A stretch of DNA of 64,000 nucleotides, taken from positions 22,486,717-22,550,716 of the forward strand of contig CM077828.1 in the NCBI GenBank assembly GCA_039720395.1, given 5' to 3'. The position numbers and the translations under genes are program-made. Origin of the DNA: Liquidambar formosana (Eukaryota; Streptophyta; Magnoliopsida; Saxifragales; Altingiaceae). The notes under the pieces were generated by a model. That model did no database searches, had not been told where the DNA came from, and saw only the letters and a program-made list of their open reading frames with translations. Below are positions 49,014 to 59,833 of the stretch, piece after piece (position 1 is the first letter of the stretch; each line of letters opens with the position of its first letter).

Positions 49014-49028
49014 GAGAGAGAGAGAGAG
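48966..49028. repeat. (TA)n(TG)n(GA)n compound microsatellite
   Basis: Consecutive runs of TA, GT and AG repeats span about 60 bases in the right arm of the palindromic insertion. Confidence 0.85.
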
Positions 49029-49381
49029 AATGAAGATGAGGTCAGTTGGATATTGAGAGACATTGCATTAAATTGCTTATATATCATAATTTAATCATCT
49101 TCTTCACCCAAAGCAATATATGTGTATATATATATATGTATATATGTGTATATATGTGTATATATACACAGATATACATATATATATATATACACATATA
49201 TTGCTTTGGGTGAAGAAGATGATTAAATTATGATATATAAGCAATATATGTGTGTGTGTGTGTATATATATATATATACACATATATTGCTTTGGGTGAA
49301 GAAGATGATTAAATTATGATATACAAGCAATTTAATGCAATGTCTCCCAATATCCAACTGACCTCATCTTCATTCTCTATA
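49027..49381. repeat. Nested hairpins in the right arm
   Basis: The segment ATTGCTTTGGGTGAAGAAGATG occurs twice in direct order (near 49198 and 49285) and once inverted (near 49100). GAGAATGAAGATGAGGTCAG near 49026 is matched inverted near 49357-49376. The result is a set of overlapping palindromes with (TA)n/(TG)n loops not present in the left arm. Confidence 0.75.
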
Positions 49382-49464
49382 TAAAATATTTAAATATATC
49401 ACATTGTGTACAATTCCACCGAATATAGACGTAAAATAAATCAATAAATATTCAGGGTATTACA

Positions 49465-50693
49465 GTGGGCATGGGAGATGTTCACATTAAATTGCCCAAC
49501 GGATCTGTATGGTTGATACAGAAAGTTCGACATGTTCCTAAGTTGATGAGGAACTTGATTTCTATAGGTCAACTAGATGCTGAAGGTCACGCAGTGACAT
49601 TTGTTGGTGGTACGTAGAAGATCACCAAGGGCACCATGGTAGTGGCTCATGGAACTAAAATGGGCACTCTCTACATGACCTCAAGTACGAGAGACATGGT
49701 TGCTGTTGTTGATGCAAAAGCTGATACGAACCAATGGCACAGCAGGCTTGGTCACATAAGCGAAAAAGGGATGAAAGTCCTTTTGTCCAAAGGGAAGATC
49801 CCAGAACTAAAATCTGTTAGCTTTGATTTGTGTGAGAGCTGCATTCTTAGGAAGTAGAAAAGAGTCAGTTTCTTGAAAGGCAGCAGAAGACTGAGATCTG
49901 AGAAACTCGAGCTGGTACACACAGATCTGTGGGGACCTTCCCCTGTTGCATCCCTTGGAGGTTTGCGGTATTACATTACCTTCATTGATGACTCAAGTAG
50001 AAAGGTATGGATTTATTTTCTGAAACATAAATCTGAGGCATTTGAAACCTTCAAGAAATGGAAAGCCATGGTTGAGATTGAAACAGGCTTGATGAGGTCA
50101 AATAATGGCGAAGAGTACATAGATGGAGGGTTTAGAAAATTTTCTGCTGCTCATGGGATTAGGATAGAAAAGACTATTCCCGGGACATCACAGCAGAATG
50201 GCATAGCTGAGCGCATGAATAGGACTTTCAATGAGCATGCCAAAAGTATGAGATTGTATGCTGGGTTGCCAAAAACTTTCTAGGCTGATGCAATCAACAC
50301 AGCTACTTTCCTGATAAATCGAGGACCGTCAGTTCCTTAGATTGCAAAATACTTGAGGAGGTATGGAGTGGAAAGGAGGTAAACCTTTCTTACTTGAAAG
50401 TATTTGGCTGTGTATCATATGTTCACATTGATTTTGATGCTCGTAGTAAACTAGATGCTAAATCTAGAAAATGTTTCTTCATTGACTATGGAGATGAGGC
50501 CTTTGGTTATCGATTTTGGGATGATCAAAATCGAAAAATCATCAAAAGTAGAAATGTGATTTTCAATGAGCAAGTTATATACAAAGACAGGTCAGGAGCA
50601 GAATCTGACGTTGTAGTACCAAAGAAATCTGAGTTTGTAAACTTAGATGAAATCTTTGAAGGTGCTGAGCAAGACGTGGGTCAAGAAAATTAG
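49465..50693 (+). pseudogene. copia protease C-part and integrase, broken
   Basis: The frame resumes at GTG GGC ATG. It shows the integrase zinc-binding region (HSRLGHIS ... CESCILRK, about 49740-49855), then the catalytic core (VHTDLWGPSP, FIDDSSRKVWIYF, GTSQQNGIAERMNRT). In-frame stops: TAG 49615 (from TGG), TAG 49855 (from CAG), TAG 50281 (from TGG). A one-base deletion near 50338 shifts the frame by one. The second catalytic Asp is lost: the usual RSDNGGEY-type motif reads RSNNGEEY, both changes being G-to-A. A further in-frame TAG stop ends the run at 50691-50693. Confidence 0.9.
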
Positions 50694-52355
50694 GAGAATG
50701 CAGACCCACAGGTAGAACAGCGTACACCCACAGTTGTTGTCCAAAGGTCTTCTAGAAACATAAGACCTCTATAGCGTTTCTCAACATCCTTATTCTATAT
50801 TCTGTTAACTGATGGTGGTGAACCAAAAAGTTATGATGAAGCGTTGCAGATTGAAAATTCAATCAAGGGGGAGTCAGCCATGCAAGATGAGATGGACTCA
50901 CTTATGTCAAATCAGACATGGGATCTGACTGTATTACCAGAAGGAAAGCGAGTTTTGCAAAACAAATGGCTGTACAGGTTGAAGGAAGAGCATGATGGTA
51001 GTAAGCGCTACAAGGCCAGACTAGTTGTGAAAGGATTCCAGCAGAAAGAATGAATCGACTACCCCGAGATTTTCTCTCCAGTTGTGAAGCTGACAACAAT
51101 CAGGCTGGTACTGGGGATTGTGGCTGTTGAAAATCTACATCTAGAACAGTTAGATGTGAAGACGGCTTTCCTTCATGGCGATTTGGAGGAAGATATCTAC
51201 ATGCAACAACCAGAGGGTTTTATAGCACCAGGAAAGGAGAAACTAGTATGTAAGCTGAAAAAGAGCTTGTATGGCCTGAAACAAGCTCCAAGACAATGGT
51301 ACAAAAAGTTTGACAGCTTTATGTGTAACATCGGGTTCACAAGGTGCCAGGCAGACCATTGTTGCTATGTTAAGAGCTTTGACAATTTTTACATAATTTT
51401 ACTATTGTATGTTGATGATATGCTAGTTGTAGGATCCAACATGGAAGAGATTAATCACCTGAAAAGGCAGTTATCAGAACAATTTGCAATGAAGGATTTG
51501 GGAGCTGTAAACAAATCCTTGGCATGAAAATCATCAGAGACAGGGTCAATGGTAACAGTCGAAGTATATGAACAAAATTCTCAGCAGATTTAGCATGGAT
51601 GGAGCTAAACCTGTAAGCACACCCTTGGCCAGTCATTTCCGACTAACCAAGGATCAATCACCAAAGACAAAACAGGAACTGACCTACATGAGTAGGTTCC
51701 CTACGCCTCAACTACCAGCAATCTTATGTACGCTATGGTCTGTACAAGACTAGATATTGCACATGCAGTGGGAGTCGTGAGTACCTACATGAGTAATCCT
51801 GGAAAGCAGCATTGGGAGGCAGTCAAGTGGATTCTGAGGTATCTGAAAGGCTCATCAGATACATCTCTGTGCTTCACAAAAGCAGGTTTGAAACTGCAGG
51901 GTTATGTGGATGCTAATCTAGCTGGTGATGTTAACAACAGGAAGAGTACTACTGGATTTGTGTATACTCTGGGTGGTACAGCTGTAAGCTAGGCTTCAAA
52001 GTTGCAGAAGATTGTTGTTTTCTCTACTACAGAAGCCGAATATGTAGCTATGACGAAAGTTGGAAAAGAAATGGTTTGGTTATAGGGTTTCTTGGATGAG
52101 TTGGGTAAGAAGCATGAAAGGGGTGTTCTACATAGTGATAGTCAAAGTGCTATTTTTCTTGCTAAGAACCCGGCATTTCATTTCAGAACAAAGCATATAC
52201 AGTTGAGGTACCACTTTATTCGATCTCTTCTCGACAGTAGACAGTTGATACTGGAGAAGATTCATAAAACTGAGAATCTAGCAAATATGTTAACCAAAGG
52301 GGTCACCATCGGGAAACTGAAGCTTTGCTCAGCTTCAGTTGGTCTTCGAGCTTGA
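50694..52355 (+). pseudogene. copia reverse transcriptase and RNase H, broken
   Basis: It contains NKWLYRLKEEHDGSKRYKAR, LDVKTAFLHGDLEEDIYM and SLYGLKQAPRQWYKKF motifs, and the active-site YVDDM at 51408-51422 is intact. The RNase H part keeps RKSTTGFVYTLGG and STTEAEYVA; DADLAGD-like text reads DANLAGD. Breaks include TAG 50772 (from CAG), TGA 51051, a one-base deletion near 51515, a scrambled junction at 51540-51570, frame changes near 51720, TAG near 51990 (from TGG) and TAG 52083 (from CAG). Confidence 0.9.
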
Positions 52356-52380
52356 AGACATGTGGATTCACTGGTCTCCA

Positions 52381-52391
52381 AGTAGGAGATT
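52381..52391 (+). promoter_or_regulatory. Polypurine tract of the copia element
   Basis: AAGTAGGAGAT lies directly before the 3' LTR. It resembles the usual copia GTGGGAGAT-type tract with one G-to-A change. Confidence 0.7.
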
Positions 52392-52795
52392 GTTAGGCAG
52401 AAGTGTGTGGAGTCTGGTCCACATGTTCCCACTGCCTTTTGACTCTCTTCTCTTTTTCTTGATTCTTGTTGTTAGGTTGCCTAATGTTAGGCACCTGTTT
52501 GTTAAGCACGATTAGGCCTTGAGCCATAACAAGAATGGATGGCTTCCCCTATAAATAGGTGAAGCACTCCTCCTGCTTTCTATCCCAGTATCACTATCAA
52601 TCAATCTGTGTATAGTGAACAAGTTGAGTGGGAGAACACCCCAAGTGAGTTGAGAAAGTAAGAGAGTTGTATTTCTCTGATCAATAGTGAAATCCGTTGC
52701 CATGGACGTAGGCAATTGCCAAACCACGTAAATTGATTGTGTCTCTCCTCTGTGTGGTTGTTGTATTGGTTGTTTCTCGACCTCTGGGCATAACA
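52392..52795 (+). repeat. 3' LTR of the copia element
   Basis: A 404-bp unit starting TGTTAG and ending CATAACA, colinear with the 5' LTR apart from roughly 25 differences. Confidence 0.93.
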
Positions 52796-52800
52796 AAATG
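52796..52800. repeat. Target-site duplication of the copia element, right
   Basis: AAATG, identical to 44221-44225. Confidence 0.9.
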
Positions 52801-52999
52801 ATCACAAGTTGCCTTATAAAAGACCCAGAAAGCTACAGAAGAAACCACCTGTCATCTCTAAGAAAAAGACACTTTCAAAATGCATCACTTAATCCTCTTT
52901 GCCATCTTAACTAAAACTAAGAGCAAATCATTCTAAAAACTATAGTAACTTCCAACAAACATAATCATAAGCTTCCTCCATATCAAGCTTCTAGACCAA

Positions 53000-53459
53000 T
53001 CTTATACTACCTATAAAAGGCTGAATGTCAGAAAAGCTTTTGATTGACCAATATACCCTTATTTATATTTTAAATACATCACTACCCTTATACATGGTAC
53101 ATGATTGAAAGAAGAAATAGGAATATAAAATATATAACACATAAAGAGAAAATAAGAATACAAAACACATAAATATAAATAGGAATTCAAAGTATACTAT
53201 AATTCGTATACTTTAATTCGTAAAACCACATAAATAGGAAATCAAATTCGTATAAAACCCTAAACCTTAACATATATCATCTACATAATTCTAAATTCTA
53301 CTTTCTCCATTAACAGCGAGATTCTGTATTCTTCTTTATCCATTAACAGCGTCTTCTACCTTGTTTGGTAAGTGTTTCTCTACAAAATGCGATAACTTTT
53401 TCTCAAAATAAAAATTAAAAAACAAAAAGCCACGTGCAACGCACATGTGCACCAACTAG
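53000..53459 (+). mobile_element. 460-bp Helitron-like element
   Basis: Starts TCTTATACTACCTATAAAAGG after A (52999) and ends CCAACTAG before T (53460). The 3' end carries the hairpin-like word CACGTGCAACGCACATGTG about 8 bases before CTAG. Internally it shares ATACCCTTATTT and TTTTGATTGACCA with the other family members and includes a leader-like section ending in TTGTTTG/GTAAGTG (about 53358-53370). No Rep/helicase, so non-autonomous. Confidence 0.65.
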
Positions 53460-54472
53460 TCCTATATAAAATGATGCTTATAGATTCATGTCGAAAGAAG
53501 ATTGTCACATGGCCTTGAAATTAAAGGAATGCTTCGATTACATATCTTTTTCAAATCAATTCCTCATGTTGAGAAAAATTAGTCCTGTGCTGAAATTCTT
53601 TTCATCTTTTTGCAACTTGGATCACCCCAATGCAATGTAGATCATAAACCATACAGCATACATTCCCACATCAATGTATAGGATTTTAATTTCTAAAAAT
53701 CATTGGTTTCAAGTCTTAAAATGTATATTCTTGCTTTCTATGCATGCTTCAAGTCCATGAAAATGTACATGGAATGGTATCATTCCCATACAAATATGCT
53801 GCATCATCCAACCTTCAAGACACTTGCATCAAACCTACCCACCACTACTGGAATCTGATAAATCCTTCCTTATCCTCTTATCCCTTTTCTTTCGGAGAAA
53901 ATGAGACAATATTGGAATATGCAATTTAAGAGTATCTGCGTGTGTGTATATATATACACTATTTGGAAAATGCTAAAGCTACCTAAAATACCCACCCACT
54001 TCATCTAGTGGCTGAAGCGGTGATTGTTAAATCAGTGCTTTATAGAAAAGTTAAATCTTTTCCGGTTTGAAATTAAAGAAGGATAGCAAATGATGATTCC
54101 AGTCAGAATAACCGATGGATGTAGCAGCAGTCATAACATTTTCCCAATCTCCAAACACTGGCATAAACATCCAACCCGAAAAGCCCCTGATCTTCCCAGA
54201 TATACAATAATTCTTAAAACCCATCATGCATAACCCCAAATATTACCATATGATCCCAACAAAAATCAAAGTAAAGAAAAATAAATAGTTCAATAAATAA
54301 ATTTAAAAAACCAACCCCCAAAAAAATAAAAATCGAAGACAATGTATTCTAAATGCCCAGTATTCAAAACCCCGAAATTCCAATCACCATAAGCTAACCA
54401 TTCACATTCAAACAAATCACCAATTCATCTCAACAAATATTTAAGCAAAACAAACAACGTGCATAAATATAC
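53460..54472. other. Intergenic DNA, nothing recognised
   Basis: No supported gene. A short TA tract lies near 53947-53957. Confidence 0.45.
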
Positions 54473-54769
54473 ATATATAGGCCGAGAAAGAGCTTCTCAC
54501 CAATTCTGTTACTCTCCGCCTCTGGCATTGTCATCCTCTTCGACCCGATCCGTCAAATAAACCTGAGGAAGACTGCAACAACTCCTTCATCATCTACTCA
54601 ACATCTGCTTCCTTCAATGATGCCCGACGGATAGGCGGACGTGAATGGCGGAGATGAATTCCGGGTCGGAACATGGGACCCGTTTATCTCCCAGGGGCTT
54701 TTGGAGGAAGCGTTAGGGGTTGGAAGAGGGAATTGTTGTCAAAGGTTAAGGAAGTGGAAGAAGCTGCCA
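54473..54769. other. GC-richer stretch beside the gap, possible exon
   Basis: The composition is clearly less AT-rich than the flanks, and open frames run into the N gap on both strands (for example from 54641 and 54673 on the plus strand). On the minus strand a donor-like ATTG/GTGAGA occurs near 54501. No domain is recognised and the gap prevents a decision. Confidence 0.25.
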
Positions 54770-54869
54770 NNNNNNNNNNNNNNNNNNNNNNNNNNNNNNN
54801 NNNNNNNNNNNNNNNNNNNNNNNNNNNNNNNNNNNNNNNNNNNNNNNNNNNNNNNNNNNNNNNNNNNNN
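54770..54869. other. Assembly gap (100 N)
   Basis: Exactly 100 N, the conventional placeholder for a gap of unknown size. Confidence 0.98.
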
Positions 54870-55132
54870 CAAACCATTCCTGTAAGACATGCATGGTACG
54901 ATTGGTCGAATCAATATGAATAAATTGTACTTCTTGGTGTGTGTCCTAATACACTCGTGAAGAAAACGTTCTTGCCAACACGAGTCGAAACATCTGATCC
55001 TTTAAGGCCATTGGGGACATGCCTCCAGTCTGTGTAATTGATAGGTGTGATCTCACCCGCACTTGTCAAAATCCCAATGTGTCGCCTAAGCAATGTGGAT
55101 TCATCCCCAATTGGCTGCTTCACCTTGTTTGC
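54870..55132 (-). pseudogene. Ptta/En-Spm (Transposase_24-like) fragment, inverted copy
   Basis: Read on the minus strand it contains ITPINYTDWRHVPNGLK, the conserved start of the plant Transposase_24 domain, and it is broken soon after. It is an inverted copy, by eye about four-fifths identical, of 55203-55443. Its distal end reaches the N gap, so its full extent is unknown. Confidence 0.65.
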
Positions 55133-55202
55133 TTCTATGTAGACTCAGATATTTTTCAGGGTATTTTGCGAAATGCTCGAGTTTGCAAAAAGGAAACGAG
55201 TT

Positions 55203-55800
55203 GAAACAGCCAATAGTGGGTGACTCCACATTGGCTGGGTGACACATTGGAACAGGAGCGACGTCTCACCAATCAACTACACAGACTGGAGGCATGTGCC
55301 AATGGGCATAAAGTATCAGATGTTTCAGCATGTGTTGGCAGGAATGTTCACTTCAGGAGCGCGTTTGGGACTCACACAAAGAAAAGTACTGTTTGTTCAT
55401 ATTGATTCGGCGAAATGTATATGCATGTCTTTCAGGAATGGTTTGACATCCCTCACGAGGGTGCTTGGGAGCGGGTTTTGGAGAACTTCAATAGCTGTTG
55501 GAGAGATTGGAAAGACTATTTGAAACTTACATGGTATGATTCTGAAACACCAATGGAGGATAATCTTGTGGTACCACCGGACGAAGGTCTGATTGATGAT
55601 CAGTGGGTACATGCCTAATTGCAGAAAATGAGAGAGACAGAAATGTTATCAATCGATGGAAGCTGAAAATGCACCATAAGGCAGGCGCACGCAGCCACAT
55701 GAATGTGCACCACCTAGAGCTAAGAAGAGAAGAGCCAAATAAGAAGGTGGCTTCATTGGAAGTGCAGGTGAATGGTATCATGCATGGCAATTAATTAAGT
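55203..55800 (+). pseudogene. Ptta/En-Spm (Transposase_24-like) fragment
   Basis: On the plus strand the segments SPINYTDWRHVPMGIKYQMF (about 55264-55325), FDIPHEGAWERVLENFNSCW (about 55440-55500, after an acceptor-like TTTCAG) and KLKMHHKAGARSHMNVH (about 55661-55711) occur in the order expected for the domain, but in different frames with a stop near 55616. This is a degraded fragment; the domain is found in plant CACTA-associated proteins. No CACTA termini were found around it. Confidence 0.7.
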
Positions 55801-57201
55801 TTGTTTGATTGCAACAAATATATGAACAACTTGGAGCCCTGACAAGGAGAAATCTCAGAGGATGATCAAGATGTCGTCGCAGTGGAATTTTCCTGTCCTA
55901 TATATCCTTTGATTCTGATGAAACCCAGGCGCCGACTCATTAGATTGATTGAGACTCTTGGTTCTATGACTTTTAATTAATGAACAACGCCCCTTTTTTG
56001 TGTGTAATTTTTATTTTGGAAACAATTATTTATACATTTATCTCATGACATACATGTGTTGGTGAATAAATACATCGTTGGAATTTTATTAATGTTGAAA
56101 GATGAATACACTCGAAAAAAAAGAAAAAAAGAAGCAAGAAATTCCCACCCAAAACATGAAACCACAGGAAACCATATGTTTTCCTTTGCTGCTATCATGT
56201 TTGATTTGGAAAAACATCATGTGATGGGATCGTATATCAATGCCGCTTGGGTTTGTTTGTGTGTGTGTGTGCACGTGTCTTTTTTTTTTTTCTTTTTTGG
56301 TTGCTAGTATTTTTGATTTGGAAAACATGTGATGGCCGGGATCTTTGGGGGGTTTTTTGGTAGGCAATAAAAATATTGTTAGATTCAGAAAAAAGTGAGG
56401 GACCCCCAAACATCACCAAACAATTTCACGAGACTCCCACAAACTTGATAGGCAGCTTAGAACAAAGACCTTAAGACACCAAACAACAAACGCTTGGAAT
56501 GCGCTAGAGAAAGATTTAAAAAAAAAAAAAAAACCAACTTGAAAAATCACATCAACCTATCAAACATGGCCAATTAACACATCAAATCAGTACACACCAT
56601 AGCCAGCAGCAAAGTTGACCAATGTTAAGATTGAATTTTATTTATGGTACTTTTTTCAAGGACTTGATCAATGTTAAGATTGAAATCTTGGTGATTGATA
56701 GGTGGGCAATGGTGGGTTTAATGAAACTTTTGGGATATGATTCTCATTTGGTGAGTTCTTTTTTTTTAAATTATTATTATTAACGATTAGGGTATTCTAA
56801 ACTTTACTCCCACAAAGGTTTAAGTCCAGATTATTCTCCTAACGGCATACCCATACAGACAACGATTTTTGCGAAGAGTTGAAACGATGATCGACCTTTG
56901 GGGAGCACACCCAAGCCACTCAACCAACCTTGCATGAGCATTTATGTCATGGTGGTATTATTAGAAAAATAAACATATTCATATTCTTATTTCCATTTGT
57001 GATATATATATATATGCCACATGAAAATGAGTTTAGGGACTATATCAGATTATTTTTCAAATATTGTTACTACAAGTCTACAAGAATATTATTAAATTAA
57101 TATTAAAAAAATCATCCCACAAATTTACCAAAGTTAATTTCGGCCGCCAAGGTTTTATGACAACAGTAATTAATAATTTGATTTCATTTAATTGTTCGGT
57201 A
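55801..57201. other. Intergenic DNA, nothing recognised
   Basis: AT-rich; T-run at about 56279-56291, A-run at 56517-56533, a TA tract near 57001-57013. No supported gene. Confidence 0.45.
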
Positions 57202-58012
57202 TGTATTTTCAGGGCTACAAACGAGTCAAGCTGAGTCAAGCTTTGGAGTATTCAAGCTTGGCTCAGTTAAAAGCTTGTTTATTTATAAACGAGCCGAGCT
57301 TTAAATGAGCTTGATTTATTTACGTGCTCAAGCGTGTTCAAGATTGGTTTGATCTCGTAAATATGAGTTTTAAACATTAAGATAAAAGTTCACAAACCTT
57401 AAAAATCTTCCTTTGATAAGCACAAGATATAACCATTAAGGAAGTATTATCTCTTTCATGTTAATTGGTCCACTCTGCAAAGAGAAGGCAAAAATAAATT
57501 AGGGTATTTATACAAGCCCCTTAATGAGCCTACTAATAAGCTATTTTATGAGCCTTTTAACAAGCCTATTCGATCATGAGCTATTAACAAGTTTGTTCAC
57601 AAATGTAAACGAGTCGAGTTATGATCTGCTCAAGCTTGGCTTGTTTAATAAATGAGCCTAGTATTCAAGCTCAGGCTTGGCTTATTTATTAATCGAACGA
57701 GATCGAACGAGCCTTTATCAAGCTTGTTCACAAGTTGTTTACAAACAGCTCACACTACAAGAATATAGGGCTTTCACAACATTACATTAACAACGTTTTT
57801 GGCAAAATGTTGTTAAAGGGTATTTTCAACAACATTTATTTAGAAAATGTTGTTAATGTGCCTTATATGTGCTCATTTAACCACGTTTGGCTATGAACGT
57901 GGTAAAAAACCATAATGACAACGTTTCCTTAAATGTTGTTATTTTCCACCACGTTTCCAAAAATATTGTTGAAAATGGGGCTTTAGACAACATTGCCCAA
58001 ACGTTGTTAAAA

Positions 58013-58044
<32 letters not shown>

Positions 58045-58434
58045 CAAGGGATAAAACTGAGCGGGCCTTCTTTTCTATTTTTTTGGATGCTCCCTTTCTA
58101 TTTTTTTGGATGCTCCCGCGCGGGGTGCTTCTACCTTTTATTTTATTTGTTCTTTCATTGCCATACCCCCTTTCTCCCTCCTCTCTCTTTCTGTGACAGC
58201 CACTCACCGATCCAACCATACCCCTTTTCGTCGTCGGCAGCCCTCGTCGGCAGCCTTTGTCGCCGCTCATTATGAGGTACATCTCACCCTCTCTATAGCC
58301 ATTGGCGAGTAAATCTCTCTCACGCTCTCTCACGCACTCACACAATCTCTATTTTCTTGGTGTGCACGTGTCTGGTTCAGATCTACCTAGGTGGTGACTC
58401 GTCGGTGGGATGATGGCAGCGGTTTGAGAAGGAG

Positions 58435-58575
58435 ATGATGCTTTGTCTCTCATCTTCCTCCATCTCTCTGTCTCTCCTCTTCATTTCCTCTATCTTCGTT
58501 GAATCTGAGCCTCCATCTTCGCCAGATGTGAAGCTTTTATATCTCGCTGGAAGGTCTCTCTCTCGCCGGAGGGTA
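58435..58575 (+). other. Leader-like sequence carried by the CACTA element
   Basis: A CT-rich, less AT-rich stretch containing TTCGTTGAATCTGAGCCTCC and ending at a donor-like GGAGG/GTAAGCC (about 58571). It resembles the first non-coding exon of a plant gene, and it resembles 63420-63520 in this window. It may be the upstream exon of the BAP31-like fragment; inference only. Confidence 0.35.
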
Positions 58576-59144
58576 AGCCAAGCTCCCGTTCTCCCACAGC
58601 TCCGATCTACCCCTCTTCTCTCTCTCCTCCCACTCCCATTCCCACAAACCCTTAACCCATACAAAGCCATTTACGGATCTATATTCTCCGATTGAAAACA
58701 CCGATCCATCTTTTAGCTATGCATGATCGAGATGGGGCCAGAGAGAGAGAGATAGAGAATCTTAAGGTGAGCAGGGGAATTGGGGGTTTTTGTATTGTTC
58801 TCTCCAGATGAACTATTTTTTTTTTTTTCTTTTTTCCTTTTTAAACTACCTTGGGTGTGTCTATGTTAGAGGTGGGTGTCCATTTCTATGTGACAAAGGA
58901 TTTGGATTTTAGACTTTAGCATGATGTCACTTATTGCAAGTAAAAGGCCTTGTTCCTAGCGGCAACAAAAAATGTAAAAGGCCTCATTGATTTCTCATCT
59001 CGTCATATTATGACGAACAGAGCAGAGGATATATGGATCTATATTCTCTTTTGTTTCCCTTTTTTTTGCTGTCCAAGTGTTGTCAGATTTACCCTTCTTT
59101 AACTTTTGGTTGCAATTCAAGTAAACTTAGCACAGATTATCACT

Positions 59145-59234
59145 GCCTTGCTTCTACTGGTGAAGATTGGGCCTATGAGAGAGCTTGTCATGAAGGGTTT
59201 GGATCAGGTAAAGATGGGTAAAGGTCCAGCTACA
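59145..59234 (+). pseudogene. BAP31-like ER membrane protein fragment
   Basis: Thirty codons read ALLLLVKIGPMREL followed by VMKGLDQVKMGKGPAT, which matches, from memory of the family, the N-terminal segment of plant B-cell receptor-associated protein 31-like proteins (multi-pass ER membrane proteins involved in protein export and quality control). The frame continues into unrelated sequence and ends near 59306. Upstream acceptor-like AG words exist (near 59132). It lies inside the CACTA element, so it is best read as a captured piece and not as a working gene. Confidence 0.5.
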
Positions 59235-59833
59235 CGAAACTCACTTATTTATTTCTTCATTTTATTTTTGCAGATTATGGAACCTTTGTTAAATGCTAGA
59301 GATTAACTGATATGTAAACTTGAAGTGGGACTGCGTTATTTTTCTGTGCTTGTTGTGCATCTAAATAAAGTCTTAGGCGACTTTGGCTTAATCAGGTATA
59401 CCGAAAAACATATTCTAATTCATATATTTTTAAAGATATTTACAATTTGTTATAGAATTTAAACTATCTTTCTTATGATTATAAAATTTTAGAATTGTTA
59501 TCTTTTTCTCCTAAAATTCATGCCCATTTTTGTTAACTATATATTTTACAAGATTAATTTCTATATGGTCATAGAGTAGTGCACAATGTAAATAGCGAAC
59601 TAGTCCATTTGTTATCATTCTTGAGCTGTGTATCCATGACCAGCTACTGTCGCCTCTTTCTCAGTGTCGGACATCTCATATTTTAATTAGATGTACTCTA
59701 TTGTACTCTATTGTTCGTACTCCAATTGAAAAAAAAATAGAAAAAAAGAAGAGAGAGTGTCATTTCCATTAGATTAAAAAAAAAAAAAGAGACAAAAAAA
59801 AAAAAAAAAAAACAAAAACAAAAAAAGTGAGAG

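Larger units (their letters stand above)
46166..49464. mobile_element. Palindromic LTR-like insertion inside the copia element
   Basis: The 3.3-kb insert starts TGTAATACCCCGAATATTTA and ends TAAATATTCAGGGTATTACA, so both ends are the same terminus in opposite orientation. The left part (46166-48428) reads as a complete TG...CA unit ending GGGGCGTTACA (about 1.1 kb without the Helitron-like insert). The right part (48429-49464) is an inverted partial copy matching the left unit from its start to about 47987. The 5-bp GTGGG flanks fit an LTR-retrotransposon integrase. No protein-coding region is recognised; purine-rich and pyrimidine-rich tracts create spurious frames. A fold-back DNA transposon is the alternative. 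Confidence 0.75.
44226..52795 (+). mobile_element. Full-length Ty1/copia LTR retrotransposon, inactivated
   Basis: It has two ~405-bp LTRs starting TGTTAG and ending CATAACA, perfect AAATG flanks, and gag, protease, integrase, reverse transcriptase and RNase H remnants in copia order (integrase before reverse transcriptase). Restored similarity is to the Tnt1-like plant lineage. Many in-frame stops and at least two single-base deletions disable it. A 3.3-kb insertion (46166-49464) splits the protease part. Without that insertion the element would be about 5.3 kb. By eye the LTRs differ at roughly 25 positions (about 6%), mostly transitions, so the insertion is not recent. Confidence 0.95.

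Noticed and set aside
47484..49014. Long Phe/Ser/Leu-rich reading frames on both strands
   Set aside because: They arise from GA-rich and CT-rich tracts in the two arms of the palindromic insertion, appear in several phases at once and have no domain.
53838..53852. CACTACTGGAATCTG as a CACTA terminus
   Set aside because: No subterminal repeats and no partner terminus; likely chance.
58435..58695. Frame with signal-peptide-like N-terminus (MMLCLSSSSISLSLLFISS)
   Set aside because: The hydrophobic start is created by CT-rich leader sequence; a donor-like site interrupts it and no mature domain follows.
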